Assembly: GCF_900105095.1 (NCBI RefSeq)
Contig: NZ_LT629743.1
Location: 2,604,001 to 2,668,000, forward strand
Reading direction: 5' to 3'
Origin: Erythrobacter sp. HL-111
Lineage (GTDB): Bacteria > Pseudomonadota > Alphaproteobacteria > Sphingomonadales > Sphingomonadaceae
DNA length: 64,000 nt
The notes below the pieces were generated by a model, which worked only from the letters and a program-made list of their open reading frames with translations, had not been told where the DNA came from and searched no databases. Made by a program: the position numbers and the translations under genes. Shown here piece by piece: positions 49,568 through 58,671 of this stretch (within the stretch, counting starts at the first letter, position 1; the number at the start of each line of letters is the position of its first letter).

Positions 49568-50628
49568 GCGCGCAGGCAGCGGACGCGGACGCCGCCAAGG
49601 GGCAGCCGGACGAGGCCGCGCCCGCCATTACGCGCGCGCCGCTCACCCGGATCGAGCGCGCGGCGGTTTTCCTCATGCTGCTCGGCGACGAGGAGGCGGC
49701 CGGCCTCCTCGCCCGGCTCGACCCCGGGGAATTGCAGGCGGTCGGAGCCGCGATGCTCGCGCTGGGCGAGATCGACCGCACCCGCATGGCCGAGGCGATC
49801 GCGGACTTCGTCGCCGAGGCCGGGCGCGAGATCATCCCCGCGCGCGGACGCGGCGCGCAGGTGCGCCAGCTGATCGAAAGCGCGCTCGACCCGGCGCGGG
49901 CGGAAAGCATGATGCAGCGGATCGAGCCCGAGGGCCGGCCCCGCATGGTCGAACTCGCGAGCTGGCTCGCCCCGGCGATCCTCGTGCGGTTGATCGAGGA
50001 CGAGCACCCGCAGGTGATCGCCGCGCTGCTGCTGCTGCTCGATCCCGACCAGGCCGCCGAGGTGCTTTCGGCCCTTGCCGAGCCGGTCCAGGCCGCAGTG
50101 GTGGAACGCGTCGCACGGATCGGTCCGGTGTCGCTTTCGGCGGTGGCGATGATCGACGACCTGCTGCGGCAGCGGATCGGGGCGAGCTTCGGGACGGCGG
50201 CGCTGACCATGGGCGGCCCGCGCGAGGCAGCGAACCTCATCAACCGGGCCGCGGGCGATCTCAAGAACCTCGTCCTGCCCGCGATTGCCCAGCGCGATGC
50301 TGGGCTGGCGAGCCGGATCGAGGAAGAGCTGTTCACCTTCGAAATGCTGCTCGACCTCGATCGCCAGGCGATGAGCCGCCTGCTGCGTGATGTCGACAAC
50401 GATGCGCTGGTCGATGCGCTCAAGGGGCTGGGGGAACACCAGCGCGCGCCCTTCTTCGCCTGCATGTCGAGCCGCGCGGCGGACGGCATTCGCGACGAGA
50501 TCGAGCTGCGCGGGCGGATCGCTAGGAGCGAGGTCGAGGCGGCCCAGCGCAGGATCGTCGAGCTCGCGCGCGGCCTCGCCGATGCGGGCGAGATCGTGAT
50601 CGGGGGGGACGATGGCGAATTCGTCTGA
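49564..50628 (+). CDS. fliG: Flagellar motor switch protein FliG
   Basis: A 354-residue rotor protein. LTRIERAAVFLMLLGDEEAAGLLARL is the FliF-binding domain, EHPQVIAALLLLLDPDQAAEVLSAL (the EHPQ motif) the middle domain, and EEELFTFEMLLDLDRQAMSRLLRDVDNDALVDALKG the torque helix with the conserved charged residues. Both are needed for FliM binding and for stator contact. The ATG at 49564 overlaps the fliF stop; fliH begins 17 nt before the fliG stop. Confidence 0.97.
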   Translation: MSAQAADADAAKGQPDEAAPAITRAPLTRIERAAVFLMLLGDEEAAGLLARLDPGELQAVGAAMLALGEIDRTRMAEAIADFVAEAGREIIPARGRGAQVRQLIESALDPARAESMMQRIEPEGRPRMVELASWLAPAILVRLIEDEHPQVIAALLLLLDPDQAAEVLSALAEPVQAAVVERVARIGPVSLSAVAMIDDLLRQRIGASFGTAALTMGGPREAANLINRAAGDLKNLVLPAIAQRDAGLASRIEEELFTFEMLLDLDRQAMSRLLRDVDNDALVDALKGLGEHQRAPFFACMSSRAADGIRDEIELRGRIARSEVEAAQRRIVELARGLADAGEIVIGGDDGEFV

Positions 50629-51277
50629 CGCTATCGCCGCGCTGATCGCCGCCGGTGCCGCGGAGGCCGGGGCAGCGCCGTGCCGCCCGCCCGCCGGATG
50701 GCTTGCCGCGCTGGACCGGCGGGACGGTTTTCGCCCCGGTGCGCCCTTCGCCAAGCCTCCGCCCGCCCCGCCGCCCGGCCCCTCGCCCGAAGAAACGCTT
50801 GCCGCCGCGCTGGCCGAGGCGCGGGCCGGGGGCGAGGCCGCCGGACGCGCCGCCGCGCTCGCCGCGCACGCCGCCGAGGAAGAGCATCGCCGCGCGCTGC
50901 GGCTCGCCTTCCGCACGCTCGACGCGGCGGCGCTCGACGCGCTGGCAGCGGCGCTGGCCGAGACCGTGACCGCGCTGTGTGCCAAGGTGCTGGGGGACTG
51001 GACGCCCGATCCCGCCCGGCTCGCCGCGCGCTGCACCGAGGCCGCCCGGCTGCTGGGCGAGGCGCCCGCGGCGCTCGCGCTCCATCTCCATCCCGCCGAT
51101 ATCGCGGCGCTGGGGGAAGGGGCGCTCGCCGAGTGGCGCGTGGTGCCCGACCCGGCGCTGGAACGCGGGGCGCTGAGGCTCGAAGGGGCGGACGGGGCGG
51201 TGCGCGACGGACCGGAGGAATGGCGTCGCGCCATCGCGGAGGCGGTGCGGGGCGGTGGCGGGAATATCGGCGCATGA
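50612..51277 (+). CDS. fliH: Flagellar export ATPase regulator FliH
   Basis: A 221-residue protein. It has an N-terminal variable part with a Pro-rich PPPAPPPGPSPEE, an Ala-rich helical stalk (ETLAAALAEARAGGEAAGRAAALAAHAAEEEHRRAL) and a C-terminal domain resembling the V-ATPase E subunit (LHLHPADIAALGEGALAEWRVVPDPALERGALRLE). It binds FliI and holds it at the export gate. The overlap with fliG and the ATGA junction with fliI support the assignment, since FliH sequences are weakly conserved. Confidence 0.88.
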   Translation: MANSSDAIAALIAAGAAEAGAAPCRPPAGWLAALDRRDGFRPGAPFAKPPPAPPPGPSPEETLAAALAEARAGGEAAGRAAALAAHAAEEEHRRALRLAFRTLDAAALDALAAALAETVTALCAKVLGDWTPDPARLAARCTEAARLLGEAPAALALHLHPADIAALGEGALAEWRVVPDPALERGALRLEGADGAVRDGPEEWRRAIAEAVRGGGGNIGA

Positions 51278-52614
51278 TCGCGGAATTGCAGATCGAACTG
51301 GCGCGCCTGGCCCGCGCCGCGCCGTCGACGGGACCCGTGCTGACCGGGCGCGTGGCCGCCTGCGACGGCGGGCTCGTCGAGGTTTCGGGCCTGCCGCTCC
51401 CGATCGGCTCGCTCGGCGCGATCGACACGGGCGGCGCGGGGGAATGCCTGGCGGAGGTGATCGGCTTTCGCGGCGGGCGTTCGCTGATGATGCTGCTCGG
51501 CGACCCGGTCCTGCTGCGCCCGCGTGCCGCGGTGCGCGCCTGCGGGTCGCCGGGCGAGGTGCGGGTGGGCGAGGCGCTGCTCGGGCGCGCGGTGGACGGG
51601 CTCGGGCGGCCGATCGACGGCGGCCCCGCGCCGGCCTGCGAGGCGCTCTGGCCGCTCGCCGGGCGGCGCGAGGGGGCGCTCGAACGCGCGCCCGTGCGCG
51701 AAGCCTTCGATTGCGGGGTGCGCGCGATCAACGCGCTTGCGACCATGGGCGTGGGCCAGCGCCTCGGCGTGATCGCGGGATCGGGGGTCGGCAAGTCGGT
51801 GCTGATCGACCAGATGACGGCCCGCGCCGTGGCGGACGTGACCGTCGTCGCGCTGATCGGGGAACGCGCGCGCGAGGTCTCCGACTTCGTCGCCCGCCAC
51901 ATGGCCGGGGCGGGGCGGGGGCGGCTGGTGGTGGTCGCGGTCCCGGCCGATCACGCGCCCAACCTGCGCCTGCGCGCCAGCCAGTATGCCTGCGCCATCG
52001 CCGAATGGTTCCGCGCCCGCGGAAAGCGCGTGCTGCTCGTGCTCGACAGCCTCACCCGCGTCGCCCATGCCGCGCGCGAGCTCGCCCTGGTGCTGGGCGA
52101 GCCGGGCGCGGCACGGGGCTATCCGCCTTCCGCGCTCGCGGCGGTCACGCGGCTGGTCGAGCGCGCGGGCAATTCCGCGCGCACGGGCGGGGCGGTGACC
52201 GGGCTCTACACCGTGCTCGCCGACGGGGACGACGTGGCGGACCCGGTGGTCGATACCGCGCGCGCGATTCTCGACGGTCACATCGTGCTGTCGCGCGACC
52301 TCGCCCAGCGCGGGCACTATCCCGCGATCGACGTGCCCGCCTCGCTGAGCCGGGTGATGGACGACATCGTGCCTGCCCCGGCGGGGAGCGCCGCGCGCCG
52401 CCTGCGGAGCCTGATCGCCGCGCGCGAGGAGAACCGCGACCTCGTGCTGATGGGCGCCTATCGCGCCGGCTCGGACCCCGTGCTCGACCGCGCGCTCGCC
52501 GCTGCGGGGGCGATCGACGCCTTCCTGCAGCAGGGCCGGGGCGAAGCGGCGGGGCTTGCGGACAGCCTCGCCGCGCTAGAGGCGCTGGTCGCCGGGATCG
52601 AGGGCGCCGCGTGA
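51274..52614 (+). CDS. fliI: Flagellum-specific ATP synthase FliI
   Basis: A 446-residue type III export ATPase. Walker A is GSGVGKS (169-175), ALIGERAREVSDF follows, Walker B is VLLVLDSLTRVAHA, and GGAVTGLYTVLADGDDVADPVVDTARAILDGHIVLSRDLA is the FliI/YscN signature, with HYPAIDVPASLSRVM after it. It is cytoplasmic and drives substrate unfolding with FliH and FliJ. The start overlaps the fliH stop and the stop overlaps fliJ. Confidence 0.97.
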   Translation: MIAELQIELARLARAAPSTGPVLTGRVAACDGGLVEVSGLPLPIGSLGAIDTGGAGECLAEVIGFRGGRSLMMLLGDPVLLRPRAAVRACGSPGEVRVGEALLGRAVDGLGRPIDGGPAPACEALWPLAGRREGALERAPVREAFDCGVRAINALATMGVGQRLGVIAGSGVGKSVLIDQMTARAVADVTVVALIGERAREVSDFVARHMAGAGRGRLVVVAVPADHAPNLRLRASQYACAIAEWFRARGKRVLLVLDSLTRVAHAARELALVLGEPGAARGYPPSALAAVTRLVERAGNSARTGGAVTGLYTVLADGDDVADPVVDTARAILDGHIVLSRDLAQRGHYPAIDVPASLSRVMDDIVPAPAGSAARRLRSLIAAREENRDLVLMGAYRAGSDPVLDRALAAAGAIDAFLQQGRGEAAGLADSLAALEALVAGIEGAA

Positions 52615-53057
52615 CCCCGCGCACGAAACGCCGCCGCGCCCTGGTCGCCCGCCAGCTTGCGCTTGGCCGGATCGCGCGGCGCGAGGCGCTCGGCGGGCTC
52701 GCCGGGGCGCTGGCCGAGGAAAAGCGCAGCCGGGCGCTCGCCGTCCGCAGCCGGGACATGGCCGCCGAATATGCCGGGCCTGGCGGACATGGCGGCGCGC
52801 AGGTCGGCGCGGCGCTTGCCGGGCGGCTGCGCTTTGCCGGGGCGCTCGTGCGGCTCGCGGGCGAGGCCGAGGCACGCGGGGAGGAGGCTGCGCGCGAGGC
52901 CGGGTGCCAGGCGCGCGCGCTCGCCGCGGCGGAGCGGCGGCTCGAGATGCTGGAGGCGCGAGCGGCGTCCGCGCGGCGGGCCGAGGAGATGGCGCGCGAG
53001 CGCCGCGAAGACGCGGCGGCAGGCCCGCTGGCACGCAAGTTGCAGCGTTCTTCGTGA
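52611..53057 (+). CDS. fliJ: Flagellar export protein FliJ
   Basis: A 148-residue, highly charged, helical protein predicted to form the coiled-coil hairpin of FliJ (RRALVARQLALGRIARREAL; later AAAERRLEMLEARAASARRAEEMARERREDAAA). It acts as the stalk in the FliI ring and an escort for chaperones. The start is GTG at 52611, overlapping the fliI stop (GTGA). The assignment relies on position and coiled-coil character; sequence similarity is low, as usual for FliJ. Confidence 0.82.
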   Translation: MTPRTKRRRALVARQLALGRIARREALGGLAGALAEEKRSRALAVRSRDMAAEYAGPGGHGGAQVGAALAGRLRFAGALVRLAGEAEARGEEAAREAGCQARALAAAERRLEMLEARAASARRAEEMARERREDAAAGPLARKLQRSS

Positions 53058-53120
53058 GCGCGCTGTCGCCCGGGTGCGAAACCCCCGCGCCCCGTCCTGC
53101 CGTCGAGGAGGTCCCCGCCG

Positions 53121-55202
53121 ATGTATCCTGCCCTGCCCGAAGCTCTCCCGCTCGCGTCGCCCGCCGGGCTACCCGCCGCCCCGCTTGAAGGGCTCGCGGC
53201 GAACGCGGTCGAGGCGAACGCGGGCGAGGCCGCGCCGGGCTTTTCCGCCGCGCTGGAGGCTTCGCACCTCGCGCTAGCGCGCGCGCTCGCACCCGCTGCG
53301 GCGGGGCGCGATCCGGCCGGTCTGGCGCAGGGGCCGTTCGCCGACGCGCTGTCCGGTCCAGCCGCGCGGTCCGTGCAGCCGACCGCGGCGGGCGTGGCCG
53401 CGGGGCGGGGGCCAGCCGCTTTTCCCGCCATTGCCGCAGGGCCGGAAGGCCCGCCCCGCCCGGCCAGCCGGGGCCTTGCCGAAGGAGGCTTGCCCAAAGC
53501 GGGGCCGTCCGAGGCGGGTTTGCCGGAGCAAGCGCCGCGAGGCAGGGACCTGCCGCACACCGGCGAACGCCTGCCGCTTGCGGGCCTGCCCGGCCCCGAT
53601 CCCGACTTCGCGCCGGCCGGACTGCTGCGACCTGCAGCGGCAGCGCGCGATGGCGGCGAGGTGGAATCGCGGACTGGTGCGGAACCGGCCGCTCCTCCGG
53701 CCGTGCCCGCGCCCGTCCCCATTTCGTCCGAGAAAGACGGCTCCGCGCCTCCTGCCGAGCCCGGGGCGCAGGAGGCTGAACCGGGCTTCCCCTCGATCCC
53801 GCTGCCCCCGGCGGTTCAGGCCGATCCCCGGACGGGCGCGCAAGGTGCGCCGCCGATGCGAGGCGCGCCTGCCCTGCCGGTTCCGGCACCCGTTAGCGCG
53901 GCGCATCCGCCGGAGAATATCGCGACCATCCCGGTCGAGCCGGTCCCCCCGGCCGCGCTCCGCGCCGATCCGGCCGCCGCAACCCTCGCCGGGCCGCCCG
54001 CCGAACCCCGCGCCGCGCGAGGCCGCCCGGCGGAACCCGTGCGCCAGGGCGCCGAGGCCCGGCGCGGCGCGAGCGATCCGCCGATCGGGCCAGCCCCCTT
54101 GCGGGCGGTGCGCGGCCGCGCCGTCGCGCCCGCCACGGCGCCGCCCGCCGCGCCTAACGCGGACCCCGCCCAAGCCGCCCAAGCCGCCCAAGCTCACGAG
54201 TCGGCCGCGACCGCCGGACCGACCGCTGCGCCCGCATCTGCCCGTCTTGCGCCCGGCTCCGGCCTCGTTCCGGGTTTCGCGCCGGCTGCCGGTTCCCCGC
54301 CCGCGGAAGCGCCCCTGCACGGGTCGATCCCGCGCGCGGAAGCGCCAGCCGCCGGTCCCGCCCTGCCCGTTCCGCAGGAGCCGGGCGCCGACCAGCCCGC
54401 GCCGCCCCCGGCCCCGGGCGATCGGGCGCAGCCGGTCGAACCGCGGGCACTGCCGGACGAGCCTGCCCCCGCCTCCTCCGCCGCCCCCGCAGCTGCGCCG
54501 GCGTCCCCCGCTTCGCCCGGCCCCGCCGCCACGCCGCTCCAGACGGCTCCGGCCGCGGGCGAGGCCCGCCCCGACGCCAGGCTCGCGGCAGAGGTCGAGG
54601 CGGCATTCGACCGGCTTTCCGACAGCCGCCAGGCCCAGCGCGACCTGCGCCCCGAGGTGAACCTGCGCCACGGCGAATTCGGGCTCGTCCGGGTCCGGCT
54701 CGAAGGCAGCGGCGAGGACCTGCGCGCGACGCTCAGCGCGCGCGATCCGGGCTTCGTCCCGGCGGTGCGGCAGGCGCTGGCCGAACGCGGGGCGTTCGAG
54801 CGGATCGCCCCTGCGCCTGAGACGGCGGCGCAGGCCGGTCTTTCGATCGCCCTGCGGATGCCCGAACCGCCCGGCGCTGCGGGGGGGACTTCGAGCCAGG
54901 GGCAATCGCCGACCCACACGCAGGCCCAGTCGCAGGCCCAGCCGCAGGCAGGAACCGGGTCCGGCGGCGGCGGACAGGGCTCCGCCGGGGGGCAGCACCC
55001 GGGCTCCGGCGCCGCGCAGGCCGAAGCCGCGGGCGAGGCCGGCTACGGGTCTTCCCCGGGGTCGGGGCAGAGTTCGCCTCAACCATATATCGCCCAATTC
55101 GATCAGGACGGGCGCGAGGCCCCGGCGCCTGCGGATGAAGCGGCCGGGCACGGCGCGCAGGCGACCCATGGCAGGGCGCGCGGTGCGGGCCTCTATGCCT
55201 GA
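53121..55202 (+). CDS. fliK: Flagellar hook-length control protein FliK
   Basis: A 693-residue protein. The first about 490 residues are an extended Ala/Pro-rich, low-complexity region acting as the molecular ruler. A compact hook-length domain follows at about 495-600, with RPEVNLRHGEFGLVRVRLEGSGEDLRATLSARDPGFVPAVRQALAERGAF. It then has a Gln/Gly-rich tail. Long for FliK (often 400-600), although this flagellum has a short hook protein. The ATG at 53121 follows GAGGAGGT. It lies 63 nt after fliJ and 45 nt before fliL. Confidence 0.9.
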   Translation: MYPALPEALPLASPAGLPAAPLEGLAANAVEANAGEAAPGFSAALEASHLALARALAPAAAGRDPAGLAQGPFADALSGPAARSVQPTAAGVAAGRGPAAFPAIAAGPEGPPRPASRGLAEGGLPKAGPSEAGLPEQAPRGRDLPHTGERLPLAGLPGPDPDFAPAGLLRPAAAARDGGEVESRTGAEPAAPPAVPAPVPISSEKDGSAPPAEPGAQEAEPGFPSIPLPPAVQADPRTGAQGAPPMRGAPALPVPAPVSAAHPPENIATIPVEPVPPAALRADPAAATLAGPPAEPRAARGRPAEPVRQGAEARRGASDPPIGPAPLRAVRGRAVAPATAPPAAPNADPAQAAQAAQAHESAATAGPTAAPASARLAPGSGLVPGFAPAAGSPPAEAPLHGSIPRAEAPAAGPALPVPQEPGADQPAPPPAPGDRAQPVEPRALPDEPAPASSAAPAAAPASPASPGPAATPLQTAPAAGEARPDARLAAEVEAAFDRLSDSRQAQRDLRPEVNLRHGEFGLVRVRLEGSGEDLRATLSARDPGFVPAVRQALAERGAFERIAPAPETAAQAGLSIALRMPEPPGAAGGTSSQGQSPTHTQAQSQAQPQAGTGSGGGGQGSAGGQHPGSGAAQAEAAGEAGYGSSPGSGQSSPQPYIAQFDQDGREAPAPADEAAGHGAQATHGRARGAGLYA

Positions 55203-55247
55203 GCGCGCCGATGCGGGCGCGATGACGACAGGAGGAGGTGAGTTTCC

Positions 55248-55826
55248 ATGGCCAAGGGCAAGGACAAGGCCGAAGGCGACAAGCCCAAGGGGGGCGTCTT
55301 GAAGATCGCGCTCGGCGGCGTCGCGCTCGTCGCGGTCGGCGCGGGCGGGGCCTATGGCGCCTTCGCCGCGGGCCTGTTCGGCGGCGGGGCGAAGGAGGGG
55401 CCGGACGTGCCCGGGTTCGTCGCCAAGGGCGAGGCCGATCCCTATGCCCCCGCCGGCGGCAAGGGCAAGGACGAAGGCCCGGTCGTCTATGGCGAGGGCG
55501 GGAGCGAATACCGCACCGCCTATTACAGTTTCGAGGACAGCTTCACCTCCAACCTCGCGGATTCGCCCGCGCTGATCCAGGTCGATCTCGCGGTTTCGAC
55601 GCGGCGCGACGGGCGGGTGCTGCAATGGGTCGCAAACCACGAGCTCGCGATCCGCTCGGCGATCCTCGTCCAGCTCGCCGCGACGCCCGAGGCCGATGTC
55701 TACGCGGTCGACGGGAAGGAAAAGCTTGCCCAGCGCCTGACCCGGGCGATCAACGAAGTGCTTGAGGAGAACGAGGGCTTCGGCGGGATCGAGAACGTGC
55801 ATTTCAAGGGTTTCCTCGTCCAGTGA
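55248..55826 (+). CDS. fliL: Flagellar basal body-associated protein FliL
   Basis: A 192-residue membrane protein. A single N-terminal helix (VLKIALGGVALVAVGAGGAYGAFAAGLF, about 16-43) is followed by a periplasmic domain with YYSFEDSFTSNLADSPALIQVDLAVSTRRDGRVL and the C-terminal VLEENEGFGGIENVHFKGFLVQ, both typical of FliL. It supports stator function near the MS ring. The stop overlaps fliM (GTGA). Confidence 0.94.
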   Translation: MAKGKDKAEGDKPKGGVLKIALGGVALVAVGAGGAYGAFAAGLFGGGAKEGPDVPGFVAKGEADPYAPAGGKGKDEGPVVYGEGGSEYRTAYYSFEDSFTSNLADSPALIQVDLAVSTRRDGRVLQWVANHELAIRSAILVQLAATPEADVYAVDGKEKLAQRLTRAINEVLEENEGFGGIENVHFKGFLVQ

Positions 55827-56878
55827 ACATGATGCCCTCCTTCGCCCCGGCCGCCGGATCGGCGCCCGGCGCCAAAGCCCGCGCGCGATTCCGCGTGCGG
55901 CGCCCTGCACGACATTGCGACGAACTGGTGCGGCGCGGACCGCGGCCCGAGGAGCGGGCCGGGATCCTCGCTCTCTGGCGGCGCGACCTTGCCCTCACGC
56001 TCGCGCGGGAACTCGGCGCGCTGCTGCCCGGCGACAGTCTCGCCGTGACCGTTTCCGAACCCGAGCTGCTGCGCGGGAGCGATGCGCTCGCCCGGATCGG
56101 GCCGCTCGCGGCGAACAGCCTGCTGCGCTGCGGCGATGCCGAGCGCACGGCGCTGCTATCCTTCACCTTCGCGACCGCGATCGCGCTGACCGACCGCTCC
56201 TTCGGCGGGGAGGGGGAGGTTGCTTGCGGCGTGCCGGACGGGGCCGGAGCGGCGACGGCGGTCGCGCCCGACCGGTTGCCGCGTTCGGCGGCGCTGCTGA
56301 TCGACCGGGTCGCGGCGATCGTCGCCCGCGCGCTCGCCGCCGGGTCCGGCGACGGGGCGAACGGGGCGAACGGGACCGGGATAGGGCCGGAGAGCGAGGC
56401 CGGCGTCATCCTCCGCAGCGAAAGCGCGGGGCGGCTCAAGCCCTTCGCCCCGGATGCGCCCGCGGTGCTCCTCACGCTGTCGCTCGCCAATGCCGAGGGG
56501 CGCGAATGGGACGCCCGCCTCGCCCTTGCCGAGCGGGTCTTCGAAGCGCTCCTCCCCGGGACCGCCGCGCCGCGTCCCGCCCGGCGCGCGCGGTCGGCCC
56601 GCGCCGGTGCGGCCGGGGCGCCCTTCGGCGCGATCCCGCTCGCGCTCGAGGGCGTGCTCGCGGAATTCGAACTCTCGCTCGCGCGGCTCGGGCGGCTTGC
56701 CCCGGGCGACACCATCGCGCTCGCCGTGCCGGGCGAATTGCCGCTGCGGATCGGCGAGCGCGTGGTCGGCTGGGGACGGCTCGGCACCCTGGGCGACCGC
56801 TTGGCGATCCGCCTCACCCGCCTGCCCGATGCGGCCCGCCGGGCGCCGGGCGATGCGTCGCAGGGAGACTCGCAATGA
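55823..56878 (+). CDS. fliM: Flagellar motor switch protein FliM, divergent
   Basis: A 351-residue protein. The middle domain is recognisable from RDLALTLARELGALL and TAIALTDRSFGGEGEV (the VDxxFGG-type motif), and a C-terminal SpoA domain covers GRLAPGDTIALAVPGELPLRIGERVVGWGRLGTLGDRLAIRLTRL. The N-terminal CheY-binding peptide (LSQxEIDALL) of normal FliM is absent; the protein begins with an Ala-rich stretch. It builds the C ring with FliG and FliN, but response to CheY is doubtful. The start is GTG at 55823 (ATG at 55829 possible). Confidence 0.88.
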   Translation: MNMMPSFAPAAGSAPGAKARARFRVRRPARHCDELVRRGPRPEERAGILALWRRDLALTLARELGALLPGDSLAVTVSEPELLRGSDALARIGPLAANSLLRCGDAERTALLSFTFATAIALTDRSFGGEGEVACGVPDGAGAATAVAPDRLPRSAALLIDRVAAIVARALAAGSGDGANGANGTGIGPESEAGVILRSESAGRLKPFAPDAPAVLLTLSLANAEGREWDARLALAERVFEALLPGTAAPRPARRARSARAGAAGAPFGAIPLALEGVLAEFELSLARLGRLAPGDTIALAVPGELPLRIGERVVGWGRLGTLGDRLAIRLTRLPDAARRAPGDASQGDSQ

Positions 56879-57222
56879 CCGCCCTGAACCCCGCTCTCGC
56901 GCGCTTCGGCGATGTGAGCGTGAGGCTTTCGGTCGAACTCGGCCGGACCGAGATGAGCCTGCGCGATGTCCTCGCGCTCGGCGAAGGGAGCGTCGTCGCG
57001 CTCGACCGCCTGACCGACGAACTGCTCGACGTCACCGCCAATGGCCGGGTGATCGCGCGCGGCGAGGTGGTGGCCGAGGACGGGCGCTTCGCCCTTCGCA
57101 TCGTCAGCCTCGCGGGCGAAGAGGGCGACGAGGCCCCGCCCGAGCCCGATGCGCCGGGCGGGACCGGCGGGGTCGGGGGCGGGGAAGCGACTGCGAGCGC
57201 GACCGGGGGCGACGACGCATGA
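56875..57222 (+). CDS. fliN: Flagellar motor switch protein FliN
   Basis: A 115-residue protein with one SpoA domain: VSVRLSVELGRTEMSLRDVLALGEGSVVALDRLTDELLDVTANGRVIARGEVVAEDGRFALRI is the standard FliN sequence. A Gly-rich tail of about 30 residues extends beyond the usual C-terminus. It forms the lower C ring with FliM. The ATG at 56875 overlaps the fliM stop, and its own stop overlaps fliO. Confidence 0.96.
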   Translation: MTALNPALARFGDVSVRLSVELGRTEMSLRDVLALGEGSVVALDRLTDELLDVTANGRVIARGEVVAEDGRFALRIVSLAGEEGDEAPPEPDAPGGTGGVGGGEATASATGGDDA

Positions 57223-57557
57223 TGGGCGAATACCTCCTGCGGCTGGCGCTGCTGCTGCCGCTGCTCGGCGCGCTCGTCTATGGCAGCCTGCGCCTCACGC
57301 GCTTCCTGCAGGGCCGGCTGGTCGGCGGCGCGAGTGAAGGGCGGGTGCTGCGCCTTGTCGAGACGAGCCTGGTCGCGCCCGGCCTGCGGCTCGCCGTGGT
57401 GCGGTTCCATGACCGCGAGATCCTGATCGGTGCCGGGCGCGGGGGGCTGGTGCGGCTGGGCGAGGCCCCCGCACGGCCCCCCGCACGGGCCGATGCACGG
57501 GCCGATGTGCGGGCCGAGGTTGGCCTTGCGCGCGGGGCGCAAGGAGACGCGCCGTGA
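57219..57557 (+). CDS. fliO: Flagellar export assembly protein FliO
   Basis: A 112-residue protein with an N-terminal membrane helix ([23 protein letters not shown]) and a small cytoplasmic beta-domain containing [43 protein letters not shown], as in FliO. It helps assemble FliP. Two consecutive ATG codons (57219, 57222) are possible starts. It is embedded in the fliN-fliO-fliP order, and its stop overlaps fliP. Confidence 0.88.
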   Translation: MMGEYLLRLALLLPLLGALVYGSLRLTRFLQGRLVGGASEGRVLRLVETSLVAPGLRLAVVRFHDREILIGAGRGGLVRLGEAPARPPARADARADVRAEVGLARGAQGDAP

Positions 57558-58381
57558 TCCGGAAGCTCCTGATCCTGCTCGCCGCCTGGGCGGTGCTGGC
57601 CGCGGCGATCTTCCTCCCGCCCGAACCGGCCCTCGCCGCCCCGACGGCCGCGCCGCTTGCCGCGCCGTTTACGGCGAACGCAAGCCCCGGCATCGGCGGG
57701 GCGATCGAGCGCGCGCTCGGAAGCGAGGGAGCGGGGAGCGCAGCGGGCGGCGCGCCATTGAGCATCTCGCTCCAGCTTCTGCTGGTGATGAGCCTGCTCA
57801 CCATCCTGCCCGCGCTGGTCCTGATGATGACGAGCTTCCTCAGGATCCTGATCGTGCTTTCGATCCTGCGGCAGGCGCTCGGCCTCCAGGGCTCCCCGCC
57901 GGCCCAGGTGCTGGCGGGGCTCGCTCTGTTCCTCTCGCTCTTCGTGATGGCCCCGACGCTCGACCTCGTGAACGACGGGGCGATCGCTCCCTACGCCGCC
58001 GGGAGCCTGTCCGCAGACGCCGCGATCGCCCGCGCGGGCGAGGCCTTCCACGGCTTCATGCTGCGCCAGACGCGCGAGACCAACCTCGTCATGTTCACCG
58101 ACCTTGCTCGCAGCGGCGGGTTCGACGGCACCGAGGACATTCCCTTCTCGATCCTGCTGCCCGCCTTCGTCACCAGCGAGCTCGAGACAGCCTTCCAGAT
58201 CGGCTTCATGCTGTTCCTGCCGTTCCTGGTGATCGACCTCGTCGTCGCGTCCGTGCTGATGAGCCTCGGCATGATGATGCTGTCGCCGACCATCATCTCG
58301 CTGCCGTTCAAGCTGCTGCTGTTCGTGCTGGTCGACGGATGGGCGCTGCTGATGGGCAGCCTCGCGATGAGTTTCGGGTAG
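57554..58381 (+). CDS. fliP: Flagellar export gate protein FliP
   Basis: A 275-residue membrane protein. After a signal-like N-terminus ([25 protein letters not shown]) come [56 protein letters not shown] and the [46 protein letters not shown] block, the two FliP signatures. It forms the export channel with FliQ and FliR. The start is GTG at 57554. Confidence 0.97.
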   Translation: MIRKLLILLAAWAVLAAAIFLPPEPALAAPTAAPLAAPFTANASPGIGGAIERALGSEGAGSAAGGAPLSISLQLLLVMSLLTILPALVLMMTSFLRILIVLSILRQALGLQGSPPAQVLAGLALFLSLFVMAPTLDLVNDGAIAPYAAGSLSADAAIARAGEAFHGFMLRQTRETNLVMFTDLARSGGFDGTEDIPFSILLPAFVTSELETAFQIGFMLFLPFLVIDLVVASVLMSLGMMMLSPTIISLPFKLLLFVLVDGWALLMGSLAMSFG

Positions 58382-58386
58382 CGGCC

Positions 58387-58659
58387 ATGCAGGAAGAGGC
58401 CCAGCTGCTCGCGCTCGCCGACCGGACGCTGTGGGTGACCGCGCTGATCGTCGCGCCGGTGCTGCTCTCGGCGCTGCTGGTGGGCCTGCTCGTCGGGATC
58501 GTCCAGGCGGCGACCTCGATCAGCGAGCAGACGCTGACCTTCGTCCCCAAGCTCGCCGTCGTCGCGGTGGTGTTCGTCGTGCTGGGAGCCTCGATGATGG
58601 CGCTGCTGGGCGATTTCCTGCGCGAGGTCTTCGCCCAGATCGCCCTCGTCGCGACCTGA
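58387..58659 (+). CDS. fliQ: Flagellar export gate protein FliQ
   Basis: A 90-residue protein with two membrane hairpin helices (LWVTALIVAPVLLSALLVGLLVGIVQAATSISEQTLTFVPKLAVVAVVFVVLGASMMALLGDF). The QAATSxxEQTLTFVPK motif is diagnostic of FliQ. It begins 5 nt after fliP. Confidence 0.97.
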   Translation: MQEEAQLLALADRTLWVTALIVAPVLLSALLVGLLVGIVQAATSISEQTLTFVPKLAVVAVVFVVLGASMMALLGDFLREVFAQIALVAT

Positions 58660-58671
58660 GGCGGACCCGCT

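Noticed and set aside
53121..54590. Pro/Ala-rich stretch as possible non-coding or frameshifted sequence
   Set aside because: The frame stays open from a well-placed ATG into a recognisable FliK C-terminal domain; low complexity is normal for this ruler region.
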